The notes under the pieces were generated by a model. That model did no database searches and was not told the DNA's origin. It saw nothing but the letters and a program-made list of their open reading frames with translations. The translations under genes and the position numbers were made by a program. This document shows positions 35,348 to 45,439 of a DNA stretch of 64,000 nucleotides, piece after piece. The DNA is from Asterias amurensis (taxonomy: Eukaryota; Echinodermata; Asteroidea; Forcipulatida; Asteriidae). Location: NCBI RefSeq assembly GCF_032118995.1, contig NC_092662.1, forward strand, positions 3,906,001-3,970,000. The letters run 5' to 3'. Each line of letters begins with the position of its first letter. Position 1 is the first letter of the stretch.

Positions 35348-36052
35348 CAGGGCCCAATTTCATGGCTCTGCTTACCATAAGCAAAGAACTGACGCTTACG
35401 GAAGTAGGGAATTCTGTGCTAACGTCAAGCGTATTTAACGGGTTAGAGGGAAATTTTGGCTTGTGCGCATGCATACTACACGCTACTAGGCATTTTACGC
35501 TTAAACAGCTGTGCAGAAATTTGGCGCTTGCACATAAGCGGAGAACGATCAGCGTAAGCAGAGCCATTACCGCTCCAAAGGCTCCAAAACAGTGCTGCTC
35601 GTATCATTTTCTTGCAACCCAAATACACACACGCATCCACTCTTCTCAAACAATTACACTGGTTACCAGTTAAACAACGCATCACCTTCAAAACATCAGT
35701 GAACATGCACAAAGCACTCTCCAACGTACTTCCACAATACCTTACAGAGTCGCTAAATTTCAACAAACCTGGCCGGAGTGGGCTCCGCTCCGGCCAGAAT
35801 CTTACAATCCCTCGCACACACAAAATGGCAGGGGACCGGTCCTTTTCAGTCGCTGGTCCCCGGTGCTGGAACGCCCTACCAAGTCATATTCGGAACACCA
35901 ACACACTCCAGACATTCAAGAGTAAATTAAAAACACATCTATTCTCATAATCGTCTTTTCCGTAGCACTCTTCCAGCGCATTGAATTTTGTAAAATGCGC
36001 TTTATAAGTCTCATTTATTATTATTATTATTATTATTATTAAATCGGGCCCA
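35348..36052. mobile_element. Family C variant split by a LINE fragment
   Basis: GGGCCCAATTTCATGGCTCT opens the element at 35350. Its right arm breaks off after AGCGTAAGCAGAGCCATT, and the missing end AAATCGGGCCC reappears at 36041-36051 after the LINE. Same variant as 49512-49795. Confidence 0.6.
35571..36040 (+). mobile_element. CR1/L2-type LINE, reverse transcriptase C-terminus
   Basis: The frame from 35574 reads LQRLQNSAARIIFL, then LKQLHWLPVKQRITFK, FSVAGPRCWNALPSHIR and FKSKLKTHLF, the standard end of CR1/L2-clade reverse transcriptases. It is followed by a 3' tail GCGCTTTATAA and (ATT)n, the expected 3' microsatellite of that clade. It is 5'-truncated, as most LINE copies are. Confidence 0.85.
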
Positions 36053-36074
36053 GGTCTGTACATTAATATCTTAC

Positions 36075-36110
36075 CTTTGTTTCTGGAGTTGATAATTTCA
36101 GGATTTTGTT
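36075..36110 (-). CDS. DSN1: Possible upstream exon of DSN1
   Basis: A 36-nt block between TTTTACAG and GTAAGA on the minus strand encodes NKILKLSTPETK and would join the first firm DSN1 exon in phase 0. No initiator exon could be connected upstream. It may be coding, or untranslated if translation starts at 35274. Confidence 0.4.
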
Positions 36111-36379
36111 CTGTAAAATAATTATCACCAAAAAGTTACATTAATAAGGGAAGGGTGTAAAATGTTGCATTGTTGTATTTATTATAGCAGTGGATCAGAA
36201 TTTGTTACTTTGTCATTTGAGAAACACTAAAAAGAGCAAATGAAGAGAATTAAAGCCATTATACACTTTCGGAGCAGACAAAAAAAGTTTACAGATTTAC
36301 AAATAACTTACAGGGTTTACAGAAGGTAATGATAAAAGACTTCTCTTGAAATATTATTCCATGAAATGCTTTACTTTTG

Positions 36380-36615
36380 GGGAAAACTTTAAAACAATTA
36401 CCAATTCTCGATATCGAGAATTACAAATTTTTTTGAAACACATGTCATGACACGGCGAAACGTGCAGAAACAAGGGTGGGTTTTCCCGTTATTTTCTCAT
36501 GACTCCGACGACCGATTCAAGCCTAAATTTTCACAGGGTTTTTATTTTATGAAGTTGTGACACGAAGTCAGGCCTTTGGACAATACTGTTTACCAAAAGT
36601 ATCCAATGGCTTTAA
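36380..36615 (-). mobile_element. Diverged family A fragment
   Basis: CAATTACCAATTCTCGATAT, CCTAAATTTTCACAGGG and TTATTTTATGAAGTTGTGA fit family A reversed. A perfect 20-bp palindrome AATTCTCGATATCGAGAATT is at 36403-36422. Confidence 0.45.
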
Positions 36616-36894
36616 AAGAGATTCTATGGCATGATGGCCGGTGTCAGTGAACTAAATAAATTTTCATAAAATGTTATTTTATATGGTTAAACCACTACGT
36701 TGTCGTTGATACATGAAGGAGGTAGGGCAGCACTGACTTGTATATTTGTTTTTAAATTTTAATCCATGTTTTATATATTTTTCTTAATATTTATTGCTGT
36801 TGTATCAAAGTGTTAAAAATAAAATCCTTCTTCAATTTGCGACCTTGGGCTTGGCCGTATTAAGAATTTGTAGAAAAGGTGATGTTGTGGTAGT

Positions 36895-37485
36895 TTTTAG
36901 ACATTATGATGATACAGTACTTATCATAAAAAAAACTATGGAAAGGTTTCGAAACAAACTTCAACAAATCAAGTCATGGTCATGGATTCTAAATTCTATG
37001 ACTTTTTGAGTACACAATAATTACAATACACATATCGCAACTGGTAAAGGTAAAAACTTTAACAAATCAAGTCGCCATGGTCATGGATTCTAAATTTTTG
37101 AGTTGAGTATCCATACACTCGCAACTGGTAAAGCCAAGGTAAACAATATATTATGATAGGCCTACAGTACTCATCATTAAGACATCAGTCATCACAAATA
37201 TGATTCATATTATGATACTAGCCCACCTTATTGAGCTGTAATGGCTCCGCTTTTAACATCGGTCTCATCACTGTCACCATTGATGAGACCGATGTTAAAA
37301 GCGGATCCATTACAGCTCAACAAGGTGGGCTAATTATGATACAGCCCTGCTCATCATAAAAAACTATGGAAAGGTTCGAAACAAACTTCAAATTTTCTGA
37401 AGCAGCACTTTAAAGGAAGAAGAAGAAGAAGTCATGGTCATGGATTCTAAATTCTAGGACTTTTTGAGTACACAATAGAATAAAA
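36895..37485. repeat. Segmental duplication surrounding a hairpin
   Basis: CTATGGAAAGGTTTCGAAAC, GTCATGGTCATGGATTCTAA and GACTTTTTGAGTACACAATA occur in order at 36930-37016 and again at 37365-37470; a shorter third piece is at 37058-37105. The hairpin at 37219-37332 lies between the copies. Confidence 0.7.
37219..37332. mobile_element. 114-bp near-perfect hairpin element
   Basis: Two 52-base arms (37219-37270 and 37281-37332) match at 50 of 52 positions around the 10-base loop CTGTCACCAT. The ends are TAGCCCACC and GGTGGGCTA. Identical 10-bp direct repeats ATTATGATAC flank it at 37209-37218 and 37333-37342, as a target-site duplication would. Confidence 0.85.
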
Positions 37486-37497
37486 ACTAATCTAATG

Positions 37498-37713
37498 AAT
37501 GGCACTGACGACAGTACAGAAAACTGTCCATCAGCATGCATCAGTCACTACAGTAGCTCTCACTACTTTGTTTATCACACATAATCTAAATAATGGCACT
37601 GCCGACAGTGACACCACCATAACTGACAGAAAACTGTCCATCACCCACTACAGGAGGAGCAGGGTCATGTAATTGTAATGTAAGTTACTAACTACTTTGT
37701 TTTATCACACATA
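37498..37713. repeat. Tandem duplication, about 95-120 bp units
   Basis: TGGCACTGNCGACAGT, ACAGAAAACTGTCCATCA and TTATCACACATAAT recur in the same order in 37498-37588 and 37593-37713. Confidence 0.6.
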
Positions 37714-37754
37714 ATGTATGTTCTAACACGGTTTTTCTCGACTGAGTAATCTCA

Positions 37755-37815
37755 CCGTATTGCACAAAATATGAACCGCTCGTCACTGTTGTAAAGTTTC
37801 AACAAATTTCTGACG
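37755..37815 (-). other. Possible unassigned minus-strand exon
   Basis: 61 nt lie between a good acceptor (T-rich, TTTGGCAG) and donor (ACG then GTGAGA). Only one frame is open, reading VRNLLKLYNSDERFIFCAIR. It does not join the 36-nt exon or the first DSN1 exon in an open frame. It could be an untranslated DSN1 exon or chance. Confidence 0.2.
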
Positions 37816-38639
37816 TCTGCCAAATAAAAAAGGAAGCAAAACCTACAAAATAAATTCTCTGCACTGCAACATTGAACAAGTTTGTTTCTCGCGCTGTGTG
37901 GACCATTTCATTCAATTCAAGGGTAGAATTAAGTAACCATAAAAAACAATCATGTTTAAAAAATCTCATTTATACTCTCGCGTTTAATAAACGTTTAAAA
38001 ATGTACCATCTGAAGAAGTTAAAAATATAACTCAATTTATTAAGTGACAATTTTGAACTGTTTTCATTCTTGTCAACTTTATCGAACAAACACGTTCCCA
38101 AATTTAAAATGGTTCCAGCCATTTGTGTGACATCATCCAGGGGTCACTTGTGATACGTGTACAACACTGACCTCGATGACCTCTGACCACTACATACACT
38201 AATTCCCACTTGCATTTCACCGGTGGTGGATTCTCTTCATCATCCTTTTTTGATTGTTTATCGGGTGAGTGAACATTTTTGTCGTTATATTTTACAAGGA
38301 AAAATGCCAGAGAAATTCCACTTTGGAATAGTATCTATACTAATCATTTATGAGATATTGGTTCCTTTTTATTTATTAAAAGTGGTGGACTGACTACTGC
38401 CGGCAGGATACGGAAAGTTTTGTTCATGACCCTAACTAACGGATTCAACTAAACTTCCCAACCAAACAAGGCTTGTGCCCACAGTCGTTTGCCGCCATTT
38501 ATTTTTGTTTTGTTTGATTTGAACCATGGAGAAAGGATTGTTCTTAAATTACAAAAAAATTAAAATCTAAATAATAAAGTACATAAATCAATATCATAAC
38601 TGTAATAATCGTAACGGAACGCTTGACAATTACAATTAC

Positions 38640-39383
38640 ATGAATGAACTTTGCTCAATCCATTCTACCACCGATTCCGAATCCATGCATTGACCAACTG
38701 TTGCATTTGGATTGGTTGGAGAGCACTGGCAGCTAGAGTAGAATGGCAGCTGTATTTTATTGCCCTATAATTATAAAAATAGTTGCGATAACGTAACCCT
38801 CCTCCCGACGGCTGCCAGGCAGGAGGGTTACGTTATCGCAACTACTATAAAAAATGAAAACGATAAAACACAGCCAGGGGCAGAGTGCAGAGGTTATTTA
38901 GTACACATACTCAATCCCTCAAACAAGGTGAAAACATATATTTGCATTAGGTTTATTGCGAATAGCAAAACATCAAGAGAGGGCGCTGTTGAACCCACAC
39001 AAAGGTATATAGGCGTTGCGTGCGCGAGTCGTAGAAACTGCATAGAAACCGCCCCATATTCCTTCCAACAAAGCATTGCGGTTCTGAATCGCGAAAAATC
39101 TTATTGTGTGTCCAGTTGAGTAAATCTAAAGCACTGTTTTTACTTTCTGCGAATGCTTCGTGCGAAGCCTATTTATCTGCGCCACAAAGGAAAAGGAAGC
39201 CTGTACTGATTGTAGCGTCACATAATAAAGTGCCCTGATTATTAATCAAATATCATTTTCATTGGTAAGCAGTTTGCAAAAGCTATTTTGGTATAACTGT
39301 AAGAAGTCAAATTGGTGTTCTTTTTAACATTTGGATTTTTTAATATACACCCTCTTGTCTTATATTCCAGCAGGCACAGAGCT
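38640..39383 (+). promoter_or_regulatory. Likely POFUT1 promoter and 5' leader
   Basis: ATTGG (inverted CCAAT box) lies near 38711 and a GC-rich block with GCGTTGCGTGCGCGAG at 39013-39028. A 5' leader intron is plausible: donor GTAAGC at 39265 and acceptor TATATTCCAG ending 39370. DSN1 is divergent, so part of the interval may serve both genes. Start sites are not determined. Confidence 0.4.
38780..38844. mobile_element. 24-bp perfect hairpin upstream of POFUT1
   Basis: TAGTTGCGATAACGTAACCC plus TCCT (38780-38803) is exactly complementary to 38821-38844 around a 17-base GC-rich loop. It lies about 600 bp 5' of the POFUT1 start, in the DSN1-POFUT1 interval. Confidence 0.75.
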
Positions 39384-42300
39384 ATGATGACACAAGTCAT
39401 GGTGTGTTTTCCTCGATGGATTGCCGTTTTTATTCAGTTTCTGTTGGTCTTCATATTGAGATGTTCTGCTGATGACTTGACGATAGACCCCAAGGGATAT
39501 GTTGTCTACTGTCCTTGCATGGGTGAGTTCAATTCATAGAAATGAACAAAACTTTGGCAGTAACACCTAAGAGAAAGATTTGTTTACCCCAGAAAAGATA
39601 GCAAGCGTTGTTGCTCACTGGTTGTTTGATTTGCATGCAAACAAAATTATTAGCTTGAACTATTAGTATTAGACCCTGTTCTTGAAAAAAAAGTGATGAA
39701 ATTGAGCCATCGTTCAAGAGTACTTCAGAATTCAGAAGAAGGCTGTATGTGCCTGCTCTAACCTAAAGGATGTTGCTTCCTAGTTTTAGAGGGCAAGAGT
39801 AAGGTACCCAACCTAATTGAATGTTGTGGGTTTTGTCCTGTAGAAGTAAATAGATTTAAGGAATAGTTAACATGATTAATGGTATGGTATTAAGATTGTT
39901 AATATTGGAGTTGTTTTATTTCAGGGCGCTTTGGTAACCAGGCGGACCAGTTTCTAGGAGCGTTGGCTTTTATTAAGAGTCTGGATCGTACCATGGTGTT
40001 ACCTCCTTGGGTCGAATACGGCAAGCCAGGTGGAAGACCTCCATCAGTAAGTATAGACCAATTCGACGAAAACACAATTGGTAGCGCCCTCTATTGTCAA
40101 AGTTTAACAACTGCGGTGCTGCACGCCGAAAGTCTATGTCGTCACGGGTGATAGGTCAAGGCACCCGACATTATTACCAGGTGACCGACAATAGCGTCAG
40201 CTGACACATTGGTATAGTAATTTCAAATTGGCGGCTATGGCCACTGCTAAGGTCAGCTTAGGGTCAATTCACACAAGGACTACCAATTATGGTTGACAAT
40301 TTGACTCCAAAAAAAGGCAGACCATGTTAGTTCGCAAAGTAAAGGGAAAACCATGCAATTTTGAGGCATATTTGTGTGGATCATCATATTCTATTTTTAA
40401 AACATCATTCTAACTGTGCGTTTCATAACAAACATTTTTATTGACCAACTCCCCGATCCAAGGCAATGTGTCCCTTTAAGTTATCATTGTTACTATGTAT
40501 TTTGGATAGGTCCAGATTCCGTTTGATACCTATTTCCAAGTGGAACCCATGGCCGAATACCACAGGGTGATTACAATGGAAGTCTTCATGAAGAAACTCG
40601 CTCCCAAAGTCTGGCCCATTGGAAAGAGAAAAGGTAAGCTGAGATACAGCAGTGTTGAGGAAAATGTTACTGCTGTTGATTCAACTGCTGTTGAAGGCAT
40701 GGCACTTCATGGAGGCAACAAAGGGGAATGCCCCCTCCCTCGTCATTGCCTTGGTGCTCTTGAAATGCTCCAGTAGAAATTTGAAGGAAACCAGTTAATT
40801 ATGTGCACAGACTTTTTTGTGCTTATTAAAATTTAAGAGCTTGAAACATGGTAGCAGTAATATCTCTCTTTACTACACACTTGATTTCTTATTGGTAATT
40901 GTTTTGATTTACGTAAATTTTTGCCACAAGGATTTTGTTACACCTACCGCCAGGACAGCTCCTGCATGATGAAAGAAGGCAACCCCTTCGGACCTTTCTG
41001 GGATAACTTCAAGGTGGACTTTGATTCCTATGTAGAGTATGGGGCTGGCCTCAACTATGAAGCTTCAAGCCAGAATGCTAGAAAATGGAATGAGAGGTAA
41101 GTTAGTAAGGGAATAAAAGAGTATGCGACAGGTTCTTATACGACCAGTCAAAACTAGCAGTGTCTGGGCTGTGCAATAAAAACCACAACATTTTTGTTTA
41201 CTGTCAGTTTGTGTAAGGAATCGATCAATCAATCATTCATAATTAAAGTGTCTAAATCAAAGATAAGACATTGTTTTGACTTTTAAGGCATTGTGTTTTT
41301 TACATTTCTTGGCGTTTAAACCCCCCAACCCTGTATGGTGCAAGTCTTAACACATTTGCCCCTGTACTGTCTGCTGAACGTACCCACTCTTGTACTCTTG
41401 TTTCACACAGATTTCCTGCCTCGTCACATCCCGTCCTTGCCTTCGGTGGTGCTCCAGGAAGTTTCCCAGTACAAGAACAAAATGTTCCTCTACATAAATT
41501 CCTTGTCTGGTCCAAGTTCATAGAGAAACAAGCCAATGACTTCATTGCTAAGAACATCCCTGAAGGACCGTTCCTTGGACTGCATATGAGGAACGGTGTA
41601 GATTGGGTAGGTACCTGTTTAGCTTGAAAAGCCCTTTGCACGCTACTCTATTCCCCAGGGAATAACGGCCAGCCTTTTCATACGATGACAAATTGGCATA
41701 CCCGAGTGAATAGCCACCCCTGCTCTGGGGTAGGGGTAAGTGGTAAAACCATGGAACCTACGACCCTTAGGTCTTTAGATTTGTCCTTGCTTGTTGTCTC
41801 TCACTCACAATACCTGGGGGATTGATCATTCTCTAATCCTAGTCCTCTCCTTTCGAGTTAACTTCCTCAAAACATTTGCAACATACTTGTACCCTCTGTG
41901 ACTAGTTATCAGGAAATTCTAAAAACTTTTTTGTTCATCTATAGCCCACGAAGTGTTTTTCTGATTTTTCATAAAGGTACATGTTGTAGCTATGTGTATA
42001 CTAAAACTTATTTCTTTCAATTAATATTTCTGGTTATTGCGCATTGAGCATCTGTTGTGATGCATACTGACGCATTATAGATATTCATATTTTAATGTTT
42101 TATTATATAAATATTCATATTATATATATATATCTCCCAGGTAAATGTGTGCGACAATCACATCGGGAAGGAGACGAACCGACACCTGTTTGGCTCAGCA
42201 CAGTGTCTAGGCTACCACTTTGAGCATGGACAGGTGACTCAAGAGATGTGTTTCCCCCCTCGGGACCTCGTTAAGAAACAGGTGCGCAGGAGGGTTAAGA

Positions 42301-43438
42301 AGATGAAAGCTAAGGTGGTGTTTGTAGCTGCTGATGCCGACCCGATGATAGCAGAGCTTACAAAGATGCTGGAACCATACAAGGCTAGTATTTCCCTTGA
42401 TTGTTTTCTATTGGTGCATTTGATTAGCTTCCCCATGTCGACCCAGTGCTCATTCAGGTAAAACCCTGACAAGAGCTAATCGAAAGGTCACACTCGCCCT
42501 CTCGTGATGACATCATGCACCTGGGGCTAGCCCCAAGTGACTCGTTCCAAAAGCAGGGCGCTGGGGGCTGACCCGGGTGAGCCCCTGGAATGACGTCAAA
42601 GTTTCTGAACGTACCTGGGGCAGACCGGGTCAACCCGGGGAAGCTAATCGAGCGCACCCCATGTTTTATTTTTGGTATATATTCTCAACGCTCTTATTAG
42701 AGCCAAACATTAAGAGAGAAGACAGTGAAGAAGTTTCAAATTTTAGTGAGAGAAAAACCCTGGAGAATTATTCCAGGGCAAAACCCTTGCAGTCAAGTAG
42801 GGACTGAAGACCTAATTCATAAAGTACCCCCGATGGGATTCGAACCAGATACCAGAGGTTGGAGGCAAAGCAAGACACCACTACACAAACCTGGGGCCAG
42901 TTCCATGAAGCTTGTAAGCAGACTTTTTATCTTTATTGATTGGCCCTTTCGATTCACCAAAAGTGAAGCGAATGGCATGCTATGTTGCGAGTGGCTCTTG
43001 TGAGCGCATGACTGATGCAACAATGCAAATCCTGTAGGCTCAGTCAAATCTTCTTGTTTGTTTTCGCACATTGTTGCCTAACCCATCTGTCTGACTGATC
43101 ACAGCATATGGAATAAAGCATAAAAATCTTGTATCGGCATGCAATTTGAGAGAACCCTGCTTGTGAAGTATACAACATTGAATATTGTTTTTTATTTTAT
43201 TTCCATACAGGTGAAGGTTGTACAGTTTGGTGATCATGAGCCGCATGTAGAGTTAGCAATCCTAGCAAAGTCAGATCACTACATAGGTAACTGTATATCC
43301 ACATTCTCAGCATTTGCAGCCAGGGAGAGGCTGATGGCTCACAAGACAAACTCCTTCTGGGCTGTTGATAACCTACTCTCCGAGTCTAAACCCAAGAAGA
43401 AGAGAAAGATTGTCGGCCATGTTGCTGATGAACTTTAA
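39384..43438 (+). CDS. POFUT1: POFUT1, GDP-fucose protein O-fucosyltransferase 1
   Basis: POFUT1 is an ER-lumen GT65 enzyme that adds O-fucose from GDP-fucose to Ser/Thr of EGF repeats, including those of Notch. Seven exons join in phase: 39384-39522, 39925-40046, 40510-40633, 40931-41096, 41411-41606, 42141-42383, 43211-43438, giving 405 residues (human 388). Signals: a hydrophobic leader about 11-27, [19 protein letters not shown] (39-57), [18 protein letters not shown] (143-155), the catalytic-loop HMRNGVDW (242-249; Arg244 matches human Arg240), FVAADAD, and [14 protein letters not shown] near the end. The last four residues ADEL resemble a KDEL-type retrieval signal; human has RDEF. Intron 6 appears to use a GC donor (AAG then GCTAGT). 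No N-X-S/T sequon is present. Start: the first in-frame ATG in its exon; a second ATG follows directly. Confidence 0.93.
40260..40482. mobile_element. Half copy of family D in POFUT1 intron 2
   Basis: AATTTGACTCCAA, TTTGTGTGGATCATCATATT and CCGATCCAAGGCAATGTGTC match the right half of 29505-29895 and end at CCTTTAA. Confidence 0.55.
40690..40775 (+). repeat. Family F copy in POFUT1 intron 3
   Basis: GGCACTTCATGGAGGCAACA, CGTCATTGCCTTGGTGCTCT and TGAAATGCTCCAGTAGAAAT match 47205-47375. Confidence 0.5.
41650..41760 (-). repeat. Family I copy in POFUT1 intron 5
   Basis: GAATAGCCACCCCTGCTCTG and GGGGTAAGTGGTAAAA are the reverse complement of 34700-34760. An (AT)n run follows near 42115-42132, before exon 6. 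Confidence 0.45.
42465..42660. mobile_element. GC-rich inverted-repeat element in POFUT1 intron 6
   Basis: GAGCTAATCGAAAGG at the left and GAAGCTAATCGAGCGCACCCC at the right flank about 190 bp with mirrored blocks (GGGGCTAGCCCC at 42523-42534 is a perfect palindrome). It lies 82 bp downstream of the exon 6 end. Confidence 0.45.
42815..42905 (-). repeat. tRNA-derived SINE piece
   Basis: A minus-strand B box (GGATTCGAACC on the plus strand at 42836-42846) with GGTTGGAGGCAAAGCAAG beyond it. In POFUT1 intron 6. Confidence 0.45.
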
Positions 43439-43465
43439 TGTTAGAGATTTTGGTTTAACCCATTT

Positions 43466-43745
43466 AAAACGATGTGTGTTCGCACTGTATACTCGGTACT
43501 TTCCCGAGCTCTGCGATAAAAAATCACAGGCAAATTACCCGAGTAGGATTCGAACCCATGACCTTTGCTATTCTAGAGCAGTGTATTATCAAATTGTAAT
43601 GGACCCCTGGACACTCACTGCTCTAGAACTGCAAAGGTTTGGGTTCGAATCCAACCCAATCAATATGCCTGTGATTTTTTTCACAGAGCTCGGATAATAA
43701 TGAATATACAGTGCTAATACACATCGATGTATAATGTGAGAAACC
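43466..43745. repeat. Inverted pair of SINEs in the POFUT1 3' region
   Basis: A minus-oriented copy has its B box at 43547-43557 and a plus copy at 43642-43652 (GGTTCGAATCC). Both carry the body TGCCTGTGATTTTTTTCACA followed by a GAGCTCGG block. They face each other, so a transcript through the pair could fold back. Confidence 0.65.
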
Positions 43746-44658
43746 ATTATTAACGTTCATTATTCCCGATGCAAATTTCCATCTATTAAGGCTTTAATGT
43801 TAGTTTGTTGTAGATAGCGGCGATAATGACGCCCAATATTTCTCAACTAGATCTTCCTAAAAGGAATTAATTGATCTAGTGAAGAAAGTATTGCTGTGAG
43901 TTGCGTTCTTAGTGTGTTCTTGGTTGTTGTTGGGGTTTGTTTTAGCTTTGAAGGTATGTTTTTTCTTTTTTAAAGTTTATTTTTAAAATATTATGTTTAA
44001 CTTTTTGAAAGTTTATTTTGAAAAGATTTCTTTTTTTTTAAGGTAGCAATTTCATAATCAAGTTATTTTAAAGTAAAACACCTTGTTGTTTTATTTTGTA
44101 TTTCATCAAATGCAGAAAGGTATTTTCCTCAAAGTTAATAATTGATTGCATTAACAAACTAAACATAAAACTTCTTTTGCAAAAAAATATATATATAAAT
44201 CTCATTTTAAAGTGTTGGAAAATGCATTGATGAAATATAGGTTAAAAATTACAGTTTTTAATTTCTATTTTTGTATTCAACATTTTTAGGGAATTAGTTC
44301 ACCATGAAAATGCAGGTATTTAAATTTTATGCAAGTGGTGTTTATTGAGGGTTTAACAAAACAGCATTAAAACCAAGCAGCTTTGTATTTCTCAAAAAAA
44401 ATTATCACTTAATTTTTAAATCTTCAGCAATAATAAATATTTAATATTCATTTGAAAGAATCTCTTTTTGAGGTACCCCAAAATTTAGTGGAGGGGCAAT
44501 CTGTCAAATGTTGCATTCTTTAAGTTCTTTTTAATGTTGATGATAATACTTTTGGTCTCATGCCTCACACTTGTTGTAAATATTATTATAACTTGTGCCT
44601 AACAAATTATCTACTTTACTTTATACTTGTACATAATTATTGGAATTAAATATTTTTA

Positions 44659-44664
44659 AATAAA
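44659..44664 (+). terminator. Candidate POFUT1 poly(A) signal
   Basis: AATAAA within a TA-rich stretch, followed by a GT-rich region (TTGTTTATTTTGTTTTT). This would give a 3' untranslated region of about 1.2 kb. Other signals cannot be excluded. Confidence 0.35.
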
Positions 44665-44669
44665 TTGCA

Positions 44670-45400
44670 CAGATTGTTTATTTTGTTTTTTATTTTGTCG
44701 CCATTTGTTGTTGTTTGGATTTTTTCCTTCTTTTTTGTCCTCTTTTTTTCCACAATGCCTCTGATGGAATTTGATTTTGGAACTGGGTTTAGTTAGTATT
44801 TTTATACTGTGTTTATTGATTCTGCTGGGGGAAAAATGTAACGCCTGATAAGTGGGAAGGGGGTTCAATGGAGTACAAGAAAAAGCGACCTCTGTGATTT
44901 TCATGGTCATTGGGAATTAATTTAAAAACCTTGGATGGACTGAAAGAGAAGGAAAACCAGACTTGCTATTGTGCTTCTTGTGCATGATACAAGTGATATA
45001 GACATAACACAAATGCTATGACAATAATTGATCCAGTGGACAGGCAACATAATCATCTAGATTAATTTTAGCTCTCGCATACAGAGAAATGGGACCCTTT
45101 TTAATATTAGGGTGGGGGCAACATAATTTATTAGGGCCACTATGGTTTTATAAATGTTTTGTCAATCTTTCAAACTTGTCAACAATTATTTCCTTTGTAC
45201 TATCTATAAGTTTTTTTCCCAGGGCAGATGTGTCGGCGCTTCCCTTGAAAGAGGAAAGTCTTGTTCGACGTCTACATCTGCACTGGTACTCAGCAAAGTC
45301 CACTTCTGGATGTCAAAGTCCACTTCTGGAAACAGGTGGAAAGTTGTGCTTAGAAAATAAGTGCAAGTAAACACAACGCTAGGTAAAGCAATGTGTGGTA
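44670..45400. other. Intergenic, POFUT1 to Polycomb-like gene
   Basis: No gene is recognised. A small tandem echo AAAGTCCACTTCTGGA occurs twice near 45296 and 45317. Confidence 0.3.
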
Positions 45401-45439
45401 TTTAATTGATTGGCAAGTACTCCAACGAGTACTCCCACA

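Noticed and set aside
35084-35380. 98-codon plus frame overlapping DSN1
   Set aside because: Antisense to the first DSN1 exon and partly repeat-derived.
38100-38280. First coding exon of DSN1 (minus strand, ATGATGAAGAGAATCC)
   Set aside because: The possible donor (CCACCG then GTGAAA) is weak and its phase does not fit the next exon.
38760-39119. 119-codon plus frame upstream of POFUT1
   Set aside because: It includes the perfect hairpin and the promoter-like block; its product has no recognisable domain.
41300-41641. 113-codon minus-strand frame
   Set aside because: Antisense to POFUT1 exon 5, no family resemblance.
42384-42461. Extension of POFUT1 exon 6 to the GTAAAA donor
   Set aside because: The frame stays open to that donor, but the junction would be out of phase with exon 7 and adds residues absent from the family.
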